46,866 nt of DNA from Saccharicrinis sp. (GTDB lineage: Bacteria; Bacteroidota; Bacteroidia; Bacteroidales; Marinilabiliaceae). The notes beneath the pieces are model-generated. The model had not been told where the DNA came from. It searched no databases and saw only the letters and a program-made list of their open reading frames with translations. The DNA lies in the NCBI GenBank assembly GCA_024635555.1, contig JAGXIO010000221.1:1-46866 (forward strand), given 5' to 3'. Below, one piece after another: positions 1 to 8,872 of the stretch. A program made the translations under genes and the position numbers. How positions within the stretch are numbered: the first letter of the stretch is position 1; every line of letters begins with the position of its first letter.

Positions 1-327
1 CTCCGACTTGGCTAGTTTATAATCACCCTGTTTTGACAAACCGTAGCCTAAATCCAGCGTGTTGTCCCAGGCCAGTTTATCCTTTTTGTGGTTTAAAAAG
101 GCCTTGAACAAAAAGGTACCTGCAATGGAGTTGTTGCCTCCGCCTGCCCAATTGGTGAGCGATACTTGCGAAAAATTAAGGGAGGTACTGCCGCCACCTT
201 GCCAGCTTGGTATGCTATCTTTTTCTTGTTGCTGTGCCCAAAGTGCAGAAGTGCAAAGGCTCAGAAGTAAAATTACCGTAATGCGAAATGTGTTGGGTAG
301 TTTAGTTTTAAATTTAGTTTGTTTCAT
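1..327 (-). CDS. DUF3078 family protein, 3' end outside window
   Basis: This reads leftward from ATG at 327 and is open to base 1, so only the first 109 residues are present. Residues 1-31 form a signal peptide: a Lys-rich start, a hydrophobic stretch VILLLSLCTSALWA, then a run of Gln. The mature start carries WQGGGSTSLNFSQVSLTNWA followed by GGGNNS. This Gly/Asn-rich pattern is what I recall for DUF3078 proteins of Bacteroidota, which are predicted outer-membrane beta-barrels of unknown function. The alternating pattern that follows suits a barrel strand. It lies 131 bases downstream of the mscS remnant on the same strand. The family call is from recall of the N-terminus only. Confidence 0.72.
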   Translation of the reverse strand, partial: MKQTKFKTKLPNTFRITVILLLSLCTSALWAQQQEKDSIPSWQGGGSTSLNFSQVSLTNWAGGGNNSIAGTFLFKAFLNHKKDKLAWDNTLDLGYGLSKQGDYKLAKSE

Positions 328-458
328 GATTTTTTTTTAAAAAATGTTTGATATATACATAAAAAGAGAGCTTTGGATTAAAATAATTTAAAAGTTCGTT
401 TTAATTAGTTTCAAACCAAAACCATAAATCAGCGGTTTTGTTCGGCAAAATTTGTGTG

Positions 459-1131
459 TTACTCCTTGATTAAATGAATGTCGGTTTGTGGGAACGGGAT
501 GGAAACACCTTGTTTGTCAAATTCCTTTTTAACATTCTCATTCATGTAAAAGAAAATACTCCAGTAATCTTCGGCATTAGCCCATAATCTGGTGGTTAGA
601 TTAACTGAGCTGTCGGCTAGTTCGCCCACTACAATAAAAGGTTCTGGATCGTTGTGTACTTTTCCGTGCAAATCAGCCACCTGACGGATAATTGCTTTGG
701 CTTTGTCTATATCATCGCCATAGCCAATGCCAAATGTAAAATCGACTCTTCGAGTAGCCTCGCGTGAGTAGTTAATCAGGCTGTTGGTCGACAATCCTTC
801 ATTGGGTATGTAGATTATTTTGTTGTCGGGTGTACGTAAAATAGTGATGAAAATTTGCACTTCGTCCACTGTTCCCGAATGACCCTGTGCTGTGATGTAA
901 TCGCCTTTTACAAATGGTTTTTAAGATGAGAATCATAACACCACCGGCAAAATTTTGCAGTGTGCCCGATAGCGCTATACCTATAGCTAAACCTGCGGCA
1001 CCCATAATGGCAATAAAGGAGGTCATTTCAATACCCACCATGCCCATTACGCTGATAACCAATAATATTTTAAGCAAATAACCCATCATCCCGATCAAGA
1101 ACGGTTGTAGGGTTTCATCTATGTACAGAAT
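459..1131 (-). pseudogene. mscS: mscS small-conductance mechanosensitive channel, truncated and frameshifted
   Basis: Two overlapping minus-strand frames together encode the end of an MscS channel. The upstream frame (from about 1131) has [20 protein letters not shown], then the pore helix with [20 protein letters not shown]. The downstream frame (869-459) has the cytoplasmic beta domain ([25 protein letters not shown]) and a normal C-terminus ending PFPQTDIHL. They join if one base is removed from a five-T run at 918-922; the restored sequence reads [20 protein letters not shown] across the gap. The first two membrane helices, about 80 residues, are missing: a stop lies at 1132-1134 and no MscS-like coding is seen upstream. 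The frameshift alone could be a sequencing error, but the missing 5' end argues for real decay. Confidence 0.82.
918..922 (-). other. Frameshift site in the mscS remnant
   Basis: This is a run of five T on the plus strand (five A in the gene). Four would restore the reading frame from the pore helix into the KPFVKGDY segment that normally follows it. A homopolymer slip is the simplest explanation, either in the genome or in the read data. Confidence 0.75.
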
Positions 1132-1150
1132 TTAAAACGATGAAATCGTA

Positions 1151-1174
1151 TTTTATTTGAATATTCAAATAAAA
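1151..1174. repeat. 24-bp perfect palindrome upstream of the mscS remnant
   Basis: The left half TTTTATTTGAAT is followed directly by its reverse complement ATTCAAATAAAA with no loop. It lies about 20 bases beyond the point where MscS coding similarity stops. It could be an operator, a DNA-level inverted repeat, or a scar of the deletion that removed the mscS start. Most of the sequence is A/T, so chance is not excluded. Confidence 0.6.
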
Positions 1175-1320
1175 GAATTCATTCTGATAAAATCAATTAG
1201 GAGATAAAATAAGGTGCAATAATCAAAATTTCCAGATCGGGGTAATTCGATGTTTAGATCCACAGCTCAGTGCAGTCACCAAATAAAAAAGAACGCAATA
1301 ATATAGCATTATATCCGGTT

Positions 1321-2412
1321 TTACTCTTCCGTTTTAGCGATAGCATCGCTCAATGGTACGCGTTTATCATTTTCGAAAGCGATGATAAAACAATCTTTAA
1401 ACTCTTTACGGATCTGAGGCAGTATTTTGCTTATTTCGCTAAATGTTTTGGTCTCGCCTGTAGTATATTTAAACAAGTTACCATCCTGATACTCATAAAT
1501 ATCGTCTAGTTTACGATAAACGGAAGAGCCTTGTTTAATCTTTTTCCTACTGGATGCAATTTGGATGCGATATTTAATTGGAGAAGTATTTTTAGCAATC
1601 CCTGCTGTTTGGGTTGGCCTATTAAACTTGTTTTTATCGTCAAAATTCTGCTTGTAATCTTTAAAAGCTCTAAAAAGTCCCGATGCCAATAAAGACTGAC
1701 CTTCGTTTGATGTCAGATATTTTTCTTCGTCCGAATTACTTAAAAAGCCAAGCTCTACCAATACACCTGGCATAGCTATTTCGCGCAGCACCAAAAAACC
1801 GGCTTGTTTAACACCTCTGCTATAGCGACCCACTCTTTGTTCAAACTGGTTTTCTACCAAACTGGCCATTTCAAGGCTTTGATCCAGATAAGAGTTCTGA
1901 TACAGCTCAAAAATAATGTAGGATTCTGATAGGTTAGGGTCAAATCCTTCAAAGGTGGTGGTATAGTCGTCCTCCAACAAAATAACCGAGTTTTCCTTTT
2001 TGGCAACCTCAAGGTTTTCCTGACTTCGGTGCAAACCGAGAGCAAATGTTTCGGTACCTCTAACCCTTGAATTGCTGATATAATTAGCATGAATGGAAAT
2101 AAATAGGTCGGCTTTTGATTTGTTGGCTATTCCTGCTCTTTCCATCAATGGAATAAATTCATCATTTTTTCGGGTATATATAACTTCTACATCTGGAAGG
2201 TACTTTTCGATATAATTGCCCAGCTTAAGTGCTACGGCAAGCACCACGTCTTTTTCTTTGGAGTACTGGCCATGTGCCCCGGGGTCTTTTCCTCCGTGGC
2301 CGGCATCAATTACCACTCTTTTAAGTTTTCCGGTCGATTGGGCTTCTACAGAAATAAAAAATCCAAACAGCACAACCAATACTATACTAAATACAAATAA
2401 TTTCATTTTCAA
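1321..2412 (-). CDS. N-acetylmuramoyl-L-alanine amidase with C-terminal SPOR-like region
   Basis: This is a zinc amidase (Amidase_3 family) that cuts the bond between MurNAc and the stem peptide, so it acts in the periplasm on peptidoglycan. Residues 1-25 are a signal peptide ending in EAQ. The catalytic domain spans about 31-255, with likely zinc ligands H39 (DAGHGG), E53 (SKEKDV) and H108 (SIHAN), and the catalytic Glu E220 (VELGFLSN). Residues about 278-355 (YRIQIASSRK onward) look like a SPOR-type peptidoglycan-binding domain. At 363 residues the length is normal for Bacteroidota amidases. A second Met at residue 3 is an alternative start. It is divergent from lptD, an arrangement I recall as common in this phylum. 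Confidence 0.9.
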   Translation of the reverse strand: MKMKLFVFSIVLVVLFGFFISVEAQSTGKLKRVVIDAGHGGKDPGAHGQYSKEKDVVLAVALKLGNYIEKYLPDVEVIYTRKNDEFIPLMERAGIANKSKADLFISIHANYISNSRVRGTETFALGLHRSQENLEVAKKENSVILLEDDYTTTFEGFDPNLSESYIIFELYQNSYLDQSLEMASLVENQFEQRVGRYSRGVKQAGFLVLREIAMPGVLVELGFLSNSDEEKYLTSNEGQSLLASGLFRAFKDYKQNFDDKNKFNRPTQTAGIAKNTSPIKYRIQIASSRKKIKQGSSVYRKLDDIYEYQDGNLFKYTTGETKTFSEISKILPQIRKEFKDCFIIAFENDKRVPLSDAIAKTEE

Positions 2413-2459
2413 CTTTTTTTAAATCAATTAACCGCCCTGTCACACAAGTTTATTGTGCT

Positions 2460-2467
2460 CAAAAATA
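2460..2467 (-). promoter_or_regulatory. Candidate -7 element of the amidase gene
   Basis: Read on the minus strand this is TATTTTTG, a full match to the Bacteroidota -7 consensus TAnnTTTG, placed 48 bases before the amidase ATG. No TTTG was found at the usual -33 spacing, so the call is tentative. Confidence 0.35.
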
Positions 2468-2618
2468 GCTTTAATTACACTCTTATCCATTTTTGCACAT
2501 CAATAAATATAACTATTTCAATAATCTTCAAAGTCAATTGGAATTGTTTTTGTAAGCCGCTATCACACTATACAAAAAACATTGTTCATAACCTTGGTTA
2601 ATTTTATACAATAAACCC

Positions 2619-5477
2619 ATGCTGTCATCAATTTTTACTTATTTTTGTGGCAATTTGAATAATCTAAAGCCTGTTTCGTTGATTACTCTCATACATAAAA
2701 TATACCAAGGTTTAAAACCATATTTGCGTAGCTTGGCCATCTTATTGGTTTTTTGTTTGGTGTATGGATTTTCTAAAGCGCAAAACAACCCAACTGGTAG
2801 TATAATGGTGCCGGATTCCTTACTTGCCCTGCCCAAGGATACGAGTTCATTAGCCATGCCCGTGGATACCTTACAATCTGCCATAGATAGTACTGCCCAC
2901 AAAGCACCCGGATTAGGAATTGAAGCCGAGGTAAAATATGGAGCCAAAGATTCGATTTTGATGATGGGAAGCAATAAAGTGTTTTTATATGGCGAGGCCG
3001 AAGTTACTTACTTGGATATAAAACTTACAGCTGCTATTATCGAACTTGATTTGGACAGTAGCCTAACCTATGCCTATGGTGTAGAGGATTCTTTGGGTGT
3101 TGCGACGGGACTACCTGTTTTTACAGACAAACAGGGTTCGTACGAAATGAAGACTATTCGGTATAATTTTAAAAGTAAAAAAGCACTTATCGAACATGTG
3201 GTTACAGAGCAGGGTGAAGGTTACGTGGTAAGTAGCCGGGCCAAGAAGTTGCCCGACGATTCTTTTTTCATTGAAGATGGGCATTACAGTACCTGCGACA
3301 ACCACGAGCATCCGCATTTTTATTTAAATATGACCAAGGCCAAAGTTATCCCCGGTAAAAAAATTATAACAGGGCCGGCCTATTTGGTTATCGAAGATGT
3401 CCCTATTTATCCTATTGGTATTCCCTTTGGATTTGTTCCTTCTACCTCAAGTTATAGCTCTGGTATTATTATGCCATCGTATGGTGAAGAGCAAAATAGG
3501 GGTATCTTTTTGCGCGATGGTGGATATTACTGGGCCGCCAGTGATTATTTTGACCTGGCTCTCTCGGGCGATCTATATGCCAATACTTCGTGGGGTACCC
3601 GAGCTACAACCAAATATAAAAAGCGCTACAAATATAGTGGTAACTTAAATGCCAATTATATCGTCAATGTTTTTAGTGAAAAAGATCTGCCTGATTACCG
3701 TAAGACAAAGGATTTTTCGCTTACCTGGTCGCACCGACAGGATACCAAGGCCAATCCTTTTCAGACTTTATCGGCCAGTGTAAATTATTCAAGCAGCTCT
3801 TACGATAGAAATAATGTGAGCAGCATCATTAATCCTACATTGCTAGCCACCAACACCAAACGTTCCAGTGTTTCGTACAGCCGTAGGTTTCCGGATTTGC
3901 CCATTAATTTTTCGGCTAACCTGCTGGCTTCGCAAAATACCCGCGATACCACCGTAAGCCTTACTGCTCCTGATTTAACTATAACGATGAACCGTATATT
4001 TCCTTTTAAGAACAAAAATAAGATAGGAAGTAAGGAAGCCTGGTACGAAAAGATGAGTCTGTCCTATACCGGTAATGTGAAAAATTATATTACGGCTAAG
4101 GAGTATGAGCTGGGCGAAAAATCGTTTCCAAGTCAGTGGCAAAATGGCATGAAACATAGTGTTCCGGTATCGTTGAACCTGAAGATGTTAAAGTATTTTA
4201 CCCTTACCCCTTCGTTTAATTATACCGAACGATGGTACACTAATTCCATTTCGAAAAGATGGGACGAAGATTTAAATCGTGTGGTGATAGCCGATACTTC
4301 ATCGGGGTTTAAACGGGTATATGATTATAGTTATTCGGCAAGTACCTCCACAAAGTTTTATACCATGTATACACCTTGGGAGAAATTGTTTGGAAAAAAG
4401 GTACAAAAGATTCGACATGTGATGACACCCTCTGCCAGTTTATCTTATCGACCGGATTTTGGAGCCGAAAAATATGGTTATTACGATTGGTTTGAATATT
4501 ACGATCCTAATCAGGATTCTATCATACGTAACGAATATTCTTTGTACGAAGGTGCACTATTCGGCTCACCGGGCAGGGGCGAATCGGGTTCTCTTGGCTT
4601 ATCGGTGAGCAATACAATTGAAATGAAGGTGAAGAGCGATAGGGATACTTTGGGTTATAAAAAGATAAAGATATTGGATGGGCTTAACTTTTCTACTTCG
4701 CATAATTTTATGGCCGACTCGCTCAAATGGTCGCGTATTAGCATGAGTGGACGTACAAAATTACTGGGTACCAACATTAACTTTGGAGCCACCTTCGACC
4801 CTTATGCAATAGATACAACCAGCAGAGGAGTGCCCATACGTATTAATCAGTCGCATTTTAAGTCCACTGGAAAGTTGGCCAGGCTGGAGTCGGCCAACCT
4901 GAATTTTGGTGTTTCTATAGGTTCCGATAAAATAAAAAAATGGCTTGAGAAACGTAGAGGCGAAACCGGAACGGACGATCAGGAAGGCGATGAGATGCCC
5001 GAAGAAGAATATGAAAACCCTTTGGAACGGATAGACCGTGTAGAAGATGAATTTGCCGACACCAGAGGTACCTCTGAAGGCAAAGTGGCGGTGACCGATG
5101 ATGGATATACGAAATTTGAGTTTCCATGGAATTTGTCGCTCAATTACAGTTTTAGGTTAATTAATGGTGATTTTGATAAAGAAAAGATGGCATTTAAGCG
5201 AAAAGTGACTTCTGATATCAATCTAAATGGTGATTTTTCGCTTACGCCAAAATGGAAGTTCTCTTTTTCCTCGGGATATAATTTCGATACAAAAGCACTA
5301 TCGCATACCAACCTGAGGATTTCACGCGATTTACACTGTTGGGGTATGAGCTTTAACCTAGTTCCGGTGGGAAGATATAAATCGTATTTCTTCTCCCTTC
5401 GGGTAAATTCTTCTATGTTGCAAGATTTAAAGTATGATAAACGCAGCAGTGCCAGAGATAATGCCAACTTTTTTTGA
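2619..5477 (+). CDS. lptD: LPS-assembly outer membrane protein LptD-like
   Basis: This is a 952-residue outer-membrane protein of the Bacteroidota LptD type, which inserts lipopolysaccharide into the outer leaflet. A hydrophobic segment (about 38-50) ends in KAQ at 55 and serves as signal sequence after an unusually long, 37-residue N-terminal stretch. Residues about 95-250 form the OstA/LptA-like beta-jellyroll (AEVKYGAKDSILMMG, VFLYGEAEVTYLD, FIEDGHYSTCDNH). The rest is a Tyr/Ser/Asn-rich barrel with short polar turns. An acidic insertion (about 790-835, DDQEGDEMPEEEYE) sits in one loop. The two Cys typical of LptD disulphides are not arranged as in E. coli. No nearer ATG fits the signal peptide better. 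Confidence 0.87.
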   Translation: MLSSIFTYFCGNLNNLKPVSLITLIHKIYQGLKPYLRSLAILLVFCLVYGFSKAQNNPTGSIMVPDSLLALPKDTSSLAMPVDTLQSAIDSTAHKAPGLGIEAEVKYGAKDSILMMGSNKVFLYGEAEVTYLDIKLTAAIIELDLDSSLTYAYGVEDSLGVATGLPVFTDKQGSYEMKTIRYNFKSKKALIEHVVTEQGEGYVVSSRAKKLPDDSFFIEDGHYSTCDNHEHPHFYLNMTKAKVIPGKKIITGPAYLVIEDVPIYPIGIPFGFVPSTSSYSSGIIMPSYGEEQNRGIFLRDGGYYWAASDYFDLALSGDLYANTSWGTRATTKYKKRYKYSGNLNANYIVNVFSEKDLPDYRKTKDFSLTWSHRQDTKANPFQTLSASVNYSSSSYDRNNVSSIINPTLLATNTKRSSVSYSRRFPDLPINFSANLLASQNTRDTTVSLTAPDLTITMNRIFPFKNKNKIGSKEAWYEKMSLSYTGNVKNYITAKEYELGEKSFPSQWQNGMKHSVPVSLNLKMLKYFTLTPSFNYTERWYTNSISKRWDEDLNRVVIADTSSGFKRVYDYSYSASTSTKFYTMYTPWEKLFGKKVQKIRHVMTPSASLSYRPDFGAEKYGYYDWFEYYDPNQDSIIRNEYSLYEGALFGSPGRGESGSLGLSVSNTIEMKVKSDRDTLGYKKIKILDGLNFSTSHNFMADSLKWSRISMSGRTKLLGTNINFGATFDPYAIDTTSRGVPIRINQSHFKSTGKLARLESANLNFGVSIGSDKIKKWLEKRRGETGTDDQEGDEMPEEEYENPLERIDRVEDEFADTRGTSEGKVAVTDDGYTKFEFPWNLSLNYSFRLINGDFDKEKMAFKRKVTSDINLNGDFSLTPKWKFSFSSGYNFDTKALSHTNLRISRDLHCWGMSFNLVPVGRYKSYFFSLRVNSSMLQDLKYDKRSSARDNANFF

Positions 5478-5479
5478 TG

Positions 5480-5646
5480 CATGGGGCAACGAGCGTGGGG
5501 CGTAGGGCAAGGGACATACAGCGGATGGCGTAAAGCGTAAAGAAAACAGCCTAAAACGTAAAGAAGCTTGGAGCGTGGGGCAGAGGGCAATTAGCGTACA
5601 GCGCAAAGAAAAAAAGCGTACAGAGCTTAAAGCGTACAGTAAATAG
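5480..5646. repeat. Degenerate short direct repeats in the lptD-ridA gap
   Basis: The 452 bases between lptD and ridA hold no convincing gene. The first part is built from variants of AGCGTAAAG and AGCGTACAG (about 5528-5542, 5555-5562, 5593-5608, 5615-5640; another at about 5787). GAGCGTGGGGC occurs twice, at 5491-5501 and 5571-5581. The variants are purine-rich on the plus strand and keep no constant spacing, so this is not a CRISPR. From 5650 to 5929 I see only weak similarities, such as a repeated cCGACAG-GT around 5851-5882. Confidence 0.65.
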
Positions 5647-5929
5647 CTCCTCGCAGTGCGACTATATACAAGCTGTAAATGTCGCGCCCTGAGTGTAAGA
5701 ATAAGCAGAGATTGAACAGAATGAAATCCCGATCCCTAAAATTTAATTTCTTCGGGAGCGGACAGCCTGCAGCCGAAAGGAAAATAGCGTAAAGACAATA
5801 GGATGCTATTTAAAGATTTGCATCCTCCTAGACTTGTTGGCGTCCTTAGATCCGACAGCGTCGTATATAGACCCGACAGTGTAGTTGATGTAATAAAACC
5901 GACTTATAGTTTTAACCCCAAAAATAATA

Positions 5930-6316
5930 ATGATGAAAACAATTATTAACACATCAAAAGCACCAGCTGCTTTGGGCCCTTATAGTCAGGCAGTAGAAGT
6001 TAATGGGATGTTGTTTATATCCGGACAAGTGCCTATAAATCCCAAAACGGGTAAGGTAGAGGCAGAATCAATATCAGAGCAAACGGTGCAGGTTATGAAA
6101 AACATAGCAGCCATACTTACCGAGGCCGGCTATACCTTTGCCGACGTTGTTAAATCGACATGTCTGTTATCGGATATGGCTGATTTTAAAGCCATGAACG
6201 AAGTGTATGGTAGTTATTATAAGGAGAATGCACCCGCCAGAGCTGCCTTTGCCGTAAAAGAACTGCCATTGGGTGTTAAGGTGGAGATAGAAACTATCGC
6301 AGTAAAGTCAGTATAA
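5930..6316 (+). CDS. ridA: RidA family reactive enamine/imine deaminase
   Basis: RidA hydrolyses reactive 2-aminoacrylate and related imines released by PLP enzymes such as threonine dehydratase; it is cytoplasmic and trimeric. The 128-residue product has the family marks: GPYSQAV (16-22), FISGQVPINPKTG (29-41), the substrate-binding Arg in NAPARAAF (R104) and the C-terminal Glu in VKVEIETIAV (E119). The length is typical. Two ATGs stand in tandem at 5930 and 5933 and either could start the protein. It follows lptD after a repeat-filled gap and ends just before a strong hairpin, so it is probably its own transcription unit. Confidence 0.93.
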   Translation: MMKTIINTSKAPAALGPYSQAVEVNGMLFISGQVPINPKTGKVEAESISEQTVQVMKNIAAILTEAGYTFADVVKSTCLLSDMADFKAMNEVYGSYYKENAPARAAFAVKELPLGVKVEIETIAVKSV

Positions 6317-6334
6317 AAGAGTTTATTATTTAGC

Positions 6335-6366
6335 GAGGGTTTCGCTTGTAGCGAAGCCCTCTCTTT
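6335..6366 (+). terminator. Rho-independent terminator after ridA
   Basis: A 12-bp stem (GAGGGTTTCGCT with AGCGAAGCCCTC, one G-T pair) encloses the loop TGT and is followed by TCTTTCT. It lies between convergent ridA and the PRiA4_ORF3-like gene and may serve both directions. Confidence 0.8.
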
Positions 6367-6406
6367 CTAAGCTATTTGAGGAAATAATTTTGTTAGGCAC
6401 TTCACC

Positions 6407-7090
6407 TTATTCCTCCAAAAAAGCATATTTCCACCGTTTATACGGATCGTAAAAAGAAACTTTGCTTTTATCGAATTTATCCCCATCCCAATTTTCTCCT
6501 ACCCATATTCGCATGTCTCGATGGTCGGGATGGAAAGGATTGTTTAGCGTTTCAATCACGTTGTGATATCCCGATATTCCGCCGCAATCTTCGGGTGGGC
6601 AGGCTCTTTGGCCACCAATACATATGGGATACTTCACTTTTTTTTCGCGAAACATGTAGCCTTCTAGCTTCACAGTATGTTCCCATCCGTCGCCATAATC
6701 GTAAAGATATTTGGCCTGTACGCCCAGATCATTAAAATATCTGAACATCGGAATCTCCCAACCGGGGAATACCTCTGGTAATTCGCCTGTTCCATAAAAG
6801 TCGGGCATGCCCACCAACGCTGCTTCCCTTTTTCCTTTCCCCTTTATCTCAAAATGATGCAAATGGGAATCCATCCAGCCCATGGCATCCTGAATGGCCA
6901 CATGGAGGTCCCAAAAATTATAGTCGGCAGGCACTAATATCCTCCGCCATATGGTTGGGAATATATCCAACAGCTCAATTTTAAATTGATAAACCTGGTT
7001 GGAATAAATGGATTGTTTGGGCGGCTTCTCATAGTTCATGAGATACGCGTTTTCGGTGTAATTTTTATGGTAAATGCTTTTTTTGCTCAT
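6407..7090 (-). CDS. Plasmid pRiA4b ORF-3-like protein
   Basis: This 227-residue cytoplasmic protein belongs to the PRiA4_ORF3 / IS1096 TnpR-like family (PF07929 by recall), whose function is unknown. It shows the usual order: VYQFKIELLDIFPTIWRRIL near 33-52, then FWDLHVAIQDAMGW and HLHHFEI, a central YLYDYGDGWEHTV, and a late GGQRACPPEDCGG followed by YHNVIETLNNP. The GDGW-H motif and the Cys/Pro/Glu segment are the strongest marks. It starts 3 bases after the stop of the SLC13-type permease, so the two are probably co-transcribed and translationally coupled. The family name does not make this a plasmid or transposon gene; nothing mobile is seen nearby. Confidence 0.85.
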   Translation of the reverse strand: MSKKSIYHKNYTENAYLMNYEKPPKQSIYSNQVYQFKIELLDIFPTIWRRILVPADYNFWDLHVAIQDAMGWMDSHLHHFEIKGKGKREAALVGMPDFYGTGELPEVFPGWEIPMFRYFNDLGVQAKYLYDYGDGWEHTVKLEGYMFREKKVKYPICIGGQRACPPEDCGGISGYHNVIETLNNPFHPDHRDMRIWVGENWDGDKFDKSKVSFYDPYKRWKYAFLEE

Positions 7091-7093
7091 AGT

Positions 7094-8872
7094 TTAAAAA
7101 TACATAAAACTCAAAATAGACACCGTAACTACCATATATATGAGTGTCAGCGGCCACCCTATCCTAAAAAAATCTTTAAAGTTATAGCCTCCCGGACCAT
7201 AAACCATAAGGTTGGTTTGGTAACCGATGGGCGTTAAAAAGTTGGCCGCCGCCGCAAATGATACAACCAAAGCAAAGGGTAGAGGAGGCAAGCCCAAGGT
7301 GTGCGCTGCCGTTAGCGAAATAGGAAAAACAATGGCTACTGCTGCTTTATTGGTAATGTAGGCCGCCAGTATGGAGGTAACAAAGTAAATAGCCGCCAAA
7401 ACAGCCACACTGCCCATAGGAAAAAATACGGATATCATTACATCGGCTATCATATTGGCTACGCCTGTTTTAATCATGGCTGTGCCCAAAGCTAGCGAAA
7501 GAGCAATAATAACAGCCAGGTTGTAATCAATGTTTTTGGGTAAGTCTTTAGCATTAACCACTTTTAAAATGTTGATAACCACAAGCACTACCAATAGCCC
7601 CATAAATAAGGGTATGACGTTAATTGCCGATAAAAATATGGCCAACAGTGTACCGCCAAAAAGAGTCCATACTTTGTATCGCTCCGGTTTTCGTACTTCT
7701 TTAACCTTTGATATCAGATAAAAGTCGATGTCGTCCTGCGAGCGCGACATAAAGGCATCGCCAGCCAGTAAAAGTAATACGTCGCCGGCTTTTAATTTTA
7801 TCTCTTCCAGCTTGCCGGTTACCCTTTCGCCATTGCGGTGCATGGCCAGAAGTACTGAGTCGTATTTACCCCTAAAATTTACTTCGCCCACCGTTTTGGA
7901 TATCAATGACGAGTTATGGGAGATAACAATTTCCAATACATCGGCTCTTTTTAGTCTACTCATCATGCCCACAGAGGGTAAGGTAAGTCCACTACCATCC
8001 GAAAGCAGGTTAGCAATTTCTTCCGATTCGCCGGCAAAGCGCAATAAATCGCCCTGTTTTAGCACAAATTCTTTATCAAAAGCGCGCAGCGTCTTATTTC
8101 CGCGGACTACCTCGGCCAAAAAAAGTCCTTGCTCACTACCCAACCCCGATTCGTGAATTGTTTTGTCAATGAGTTTTGATTTTTTTCGGATAACAGCTTC
8201 TACCAAATATTTTCTTTCGGCTCCTACAATGCCCTTCGTTAAAGGGTTGCGGTTAGGCAAAAGCTTGTCGGCAAAAAAGAAAAGGTATAAAAAACCTATG
8301 ATTAACATAGGAAAACCCACCCAAAAAAAATCGAACATACCAAGAGGTTCCATATCCGGGAATATAGACTGATCGATTACCATCCCGTTTACTATCAGGT
8401 TAGTAGAGGTGCCAATTAGCGTTACGCAACCTCCCAGAATGGCAGCATAAGATAAGGGTAGCAATAATTTTGACGGAGCTATGTTGTTTCGCTTGCTCCA
8501 GTTGTGCACGTAGGGCATCATCACGGCCACCAGCGGGGTATTGTTCAAAAAAGCTGAAAAACCGCCGATCCAGAACATGATGCGCGAGAGGAAGCCCTTG
8601 TATCCGCTAGTGCGGGGGAATATGCGGCTGAAAAATATTTCGATAACTGATATTTGCCTGATAGCATCGCCCAAAAGTAACAGCATCATAATAACAGCTA
8701 TTTGCTCGTTGGCAAAACCGGCCAAAATTTCAGCGGGGGTAAGAACACCAAAAAAGCCCAGTACCATTACTGCTACTAAAAAAGTAAAGGCAGCGCCTAA
8801 AAGTTCTTTATATAACGATATCAGTATAAATGCCAGAACGGCAAATACAACGATCACATCAAAATGCTGCAT
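7094..8872 (-). CDS. SLC13/DASS-family permease with two RCK-C (TrkA_C) domains
   Basis: This is a 592-residue inner-membrane anion or dicarboxylate transporter of the SLC13 type. The N-terminal half has about five helices (residues 7-190) with FSAFLNNTPLVAVMMPY and LIGTSTNLIVNGM, matching the SNT substrate motif region of the family. Residues about 215-290 and 305-375 are two TrkA_C regulatory domains (LLRFAGESEEIANLL and VLLLLAGDAF end their strands). The C-terminal half repeats the fold, with AAYITNKAAVAIVFPI and NFLTPIGYQTNLMVYGPGGY. This layout occurs in proteins annotated as sulfate or dicarboxylate permeases; the substrate cannot be read from sequence. The next gene downstream lies 3 bases away. 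Confidence 0.87.
   Translation of the reverse strand: MQHFDVIVVFAVLAFILISLYKELLGAAFTFLVAVMVLGFFGVLTPAEILAGFANEQIAVIMMLLLLGDAIRQISVIEIFFSRIFPRTSGYKGFLSRIMFWIGGFSAFLNNTPLVAVMMPYVHNWSKRNNIAPSKLLLPLSYAAILGGCVTLIGTSTNLIVNGMVIDQSIFPDMEPLGMFDFFWVGFPMLIIGFLYLFFFADKLLPNRNPLTKGIVGAERKYLVEAVIRKKSKLIDKTIHESGLGSEQGLFLAEVVRGNKTLRAFDKEFVLKQGDLLRFAGESEEIANLLSDGSGLTLPSVGMMSRLKRADVLEIVISHNSSLISKTVGEVNFRGKYDSVLLAMHRNGERVTGKLEEIKLKAGDVLLLLAGDAFMSRSQDDIDFYLISKVKEVRKPERYKVWTLFGGTLLAIFLSAINVIPLFMGLLVVLVVINILKVVNAKDLPKNIDYNLAVIIALSLALGTAMIKTGVANMIADVMISVFFPMGSVAVLAAIYFVTSILAAYITNKAAVAIVFPISLTAAHTLGLPPLPFALVVSFAAAANFLTPIGYQTNLMVYGPGGYNFKDFFRIGWPLTLIYMVVTVSILSFMYF

Noticed and set aside
59-340. 93-codon plus-strand ORF at the left end
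   Set aside because: It is antisense to the DUF3078 gene, whose signal peptide and motif are clear on the minus strand.
459-1098. Two separate short genes in the mscS region
   Set aside because: They join into one MscS sequence once a single base in a homopolymer is removed, so they are fragments of one gene.
5144-5590. 148-codon minus-strand ORF spanning the end of lptD and the repeats
   Set aside because: It is antisense to lptD for most of its length, and its N-terminus is only the translation of the repeats.
5480-5646. CRISPR array
   Set aside because: Units are only 8-11 bases, vary, and lack spacers of constant length; no cas gene is present.
6407-7090. Plasmid or transposon remnant
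   Set aside because: The PRiA4_ORF3 name suggests it, but the family is common in chromosomes and no transposase, inverted repeats or integrase is seen.
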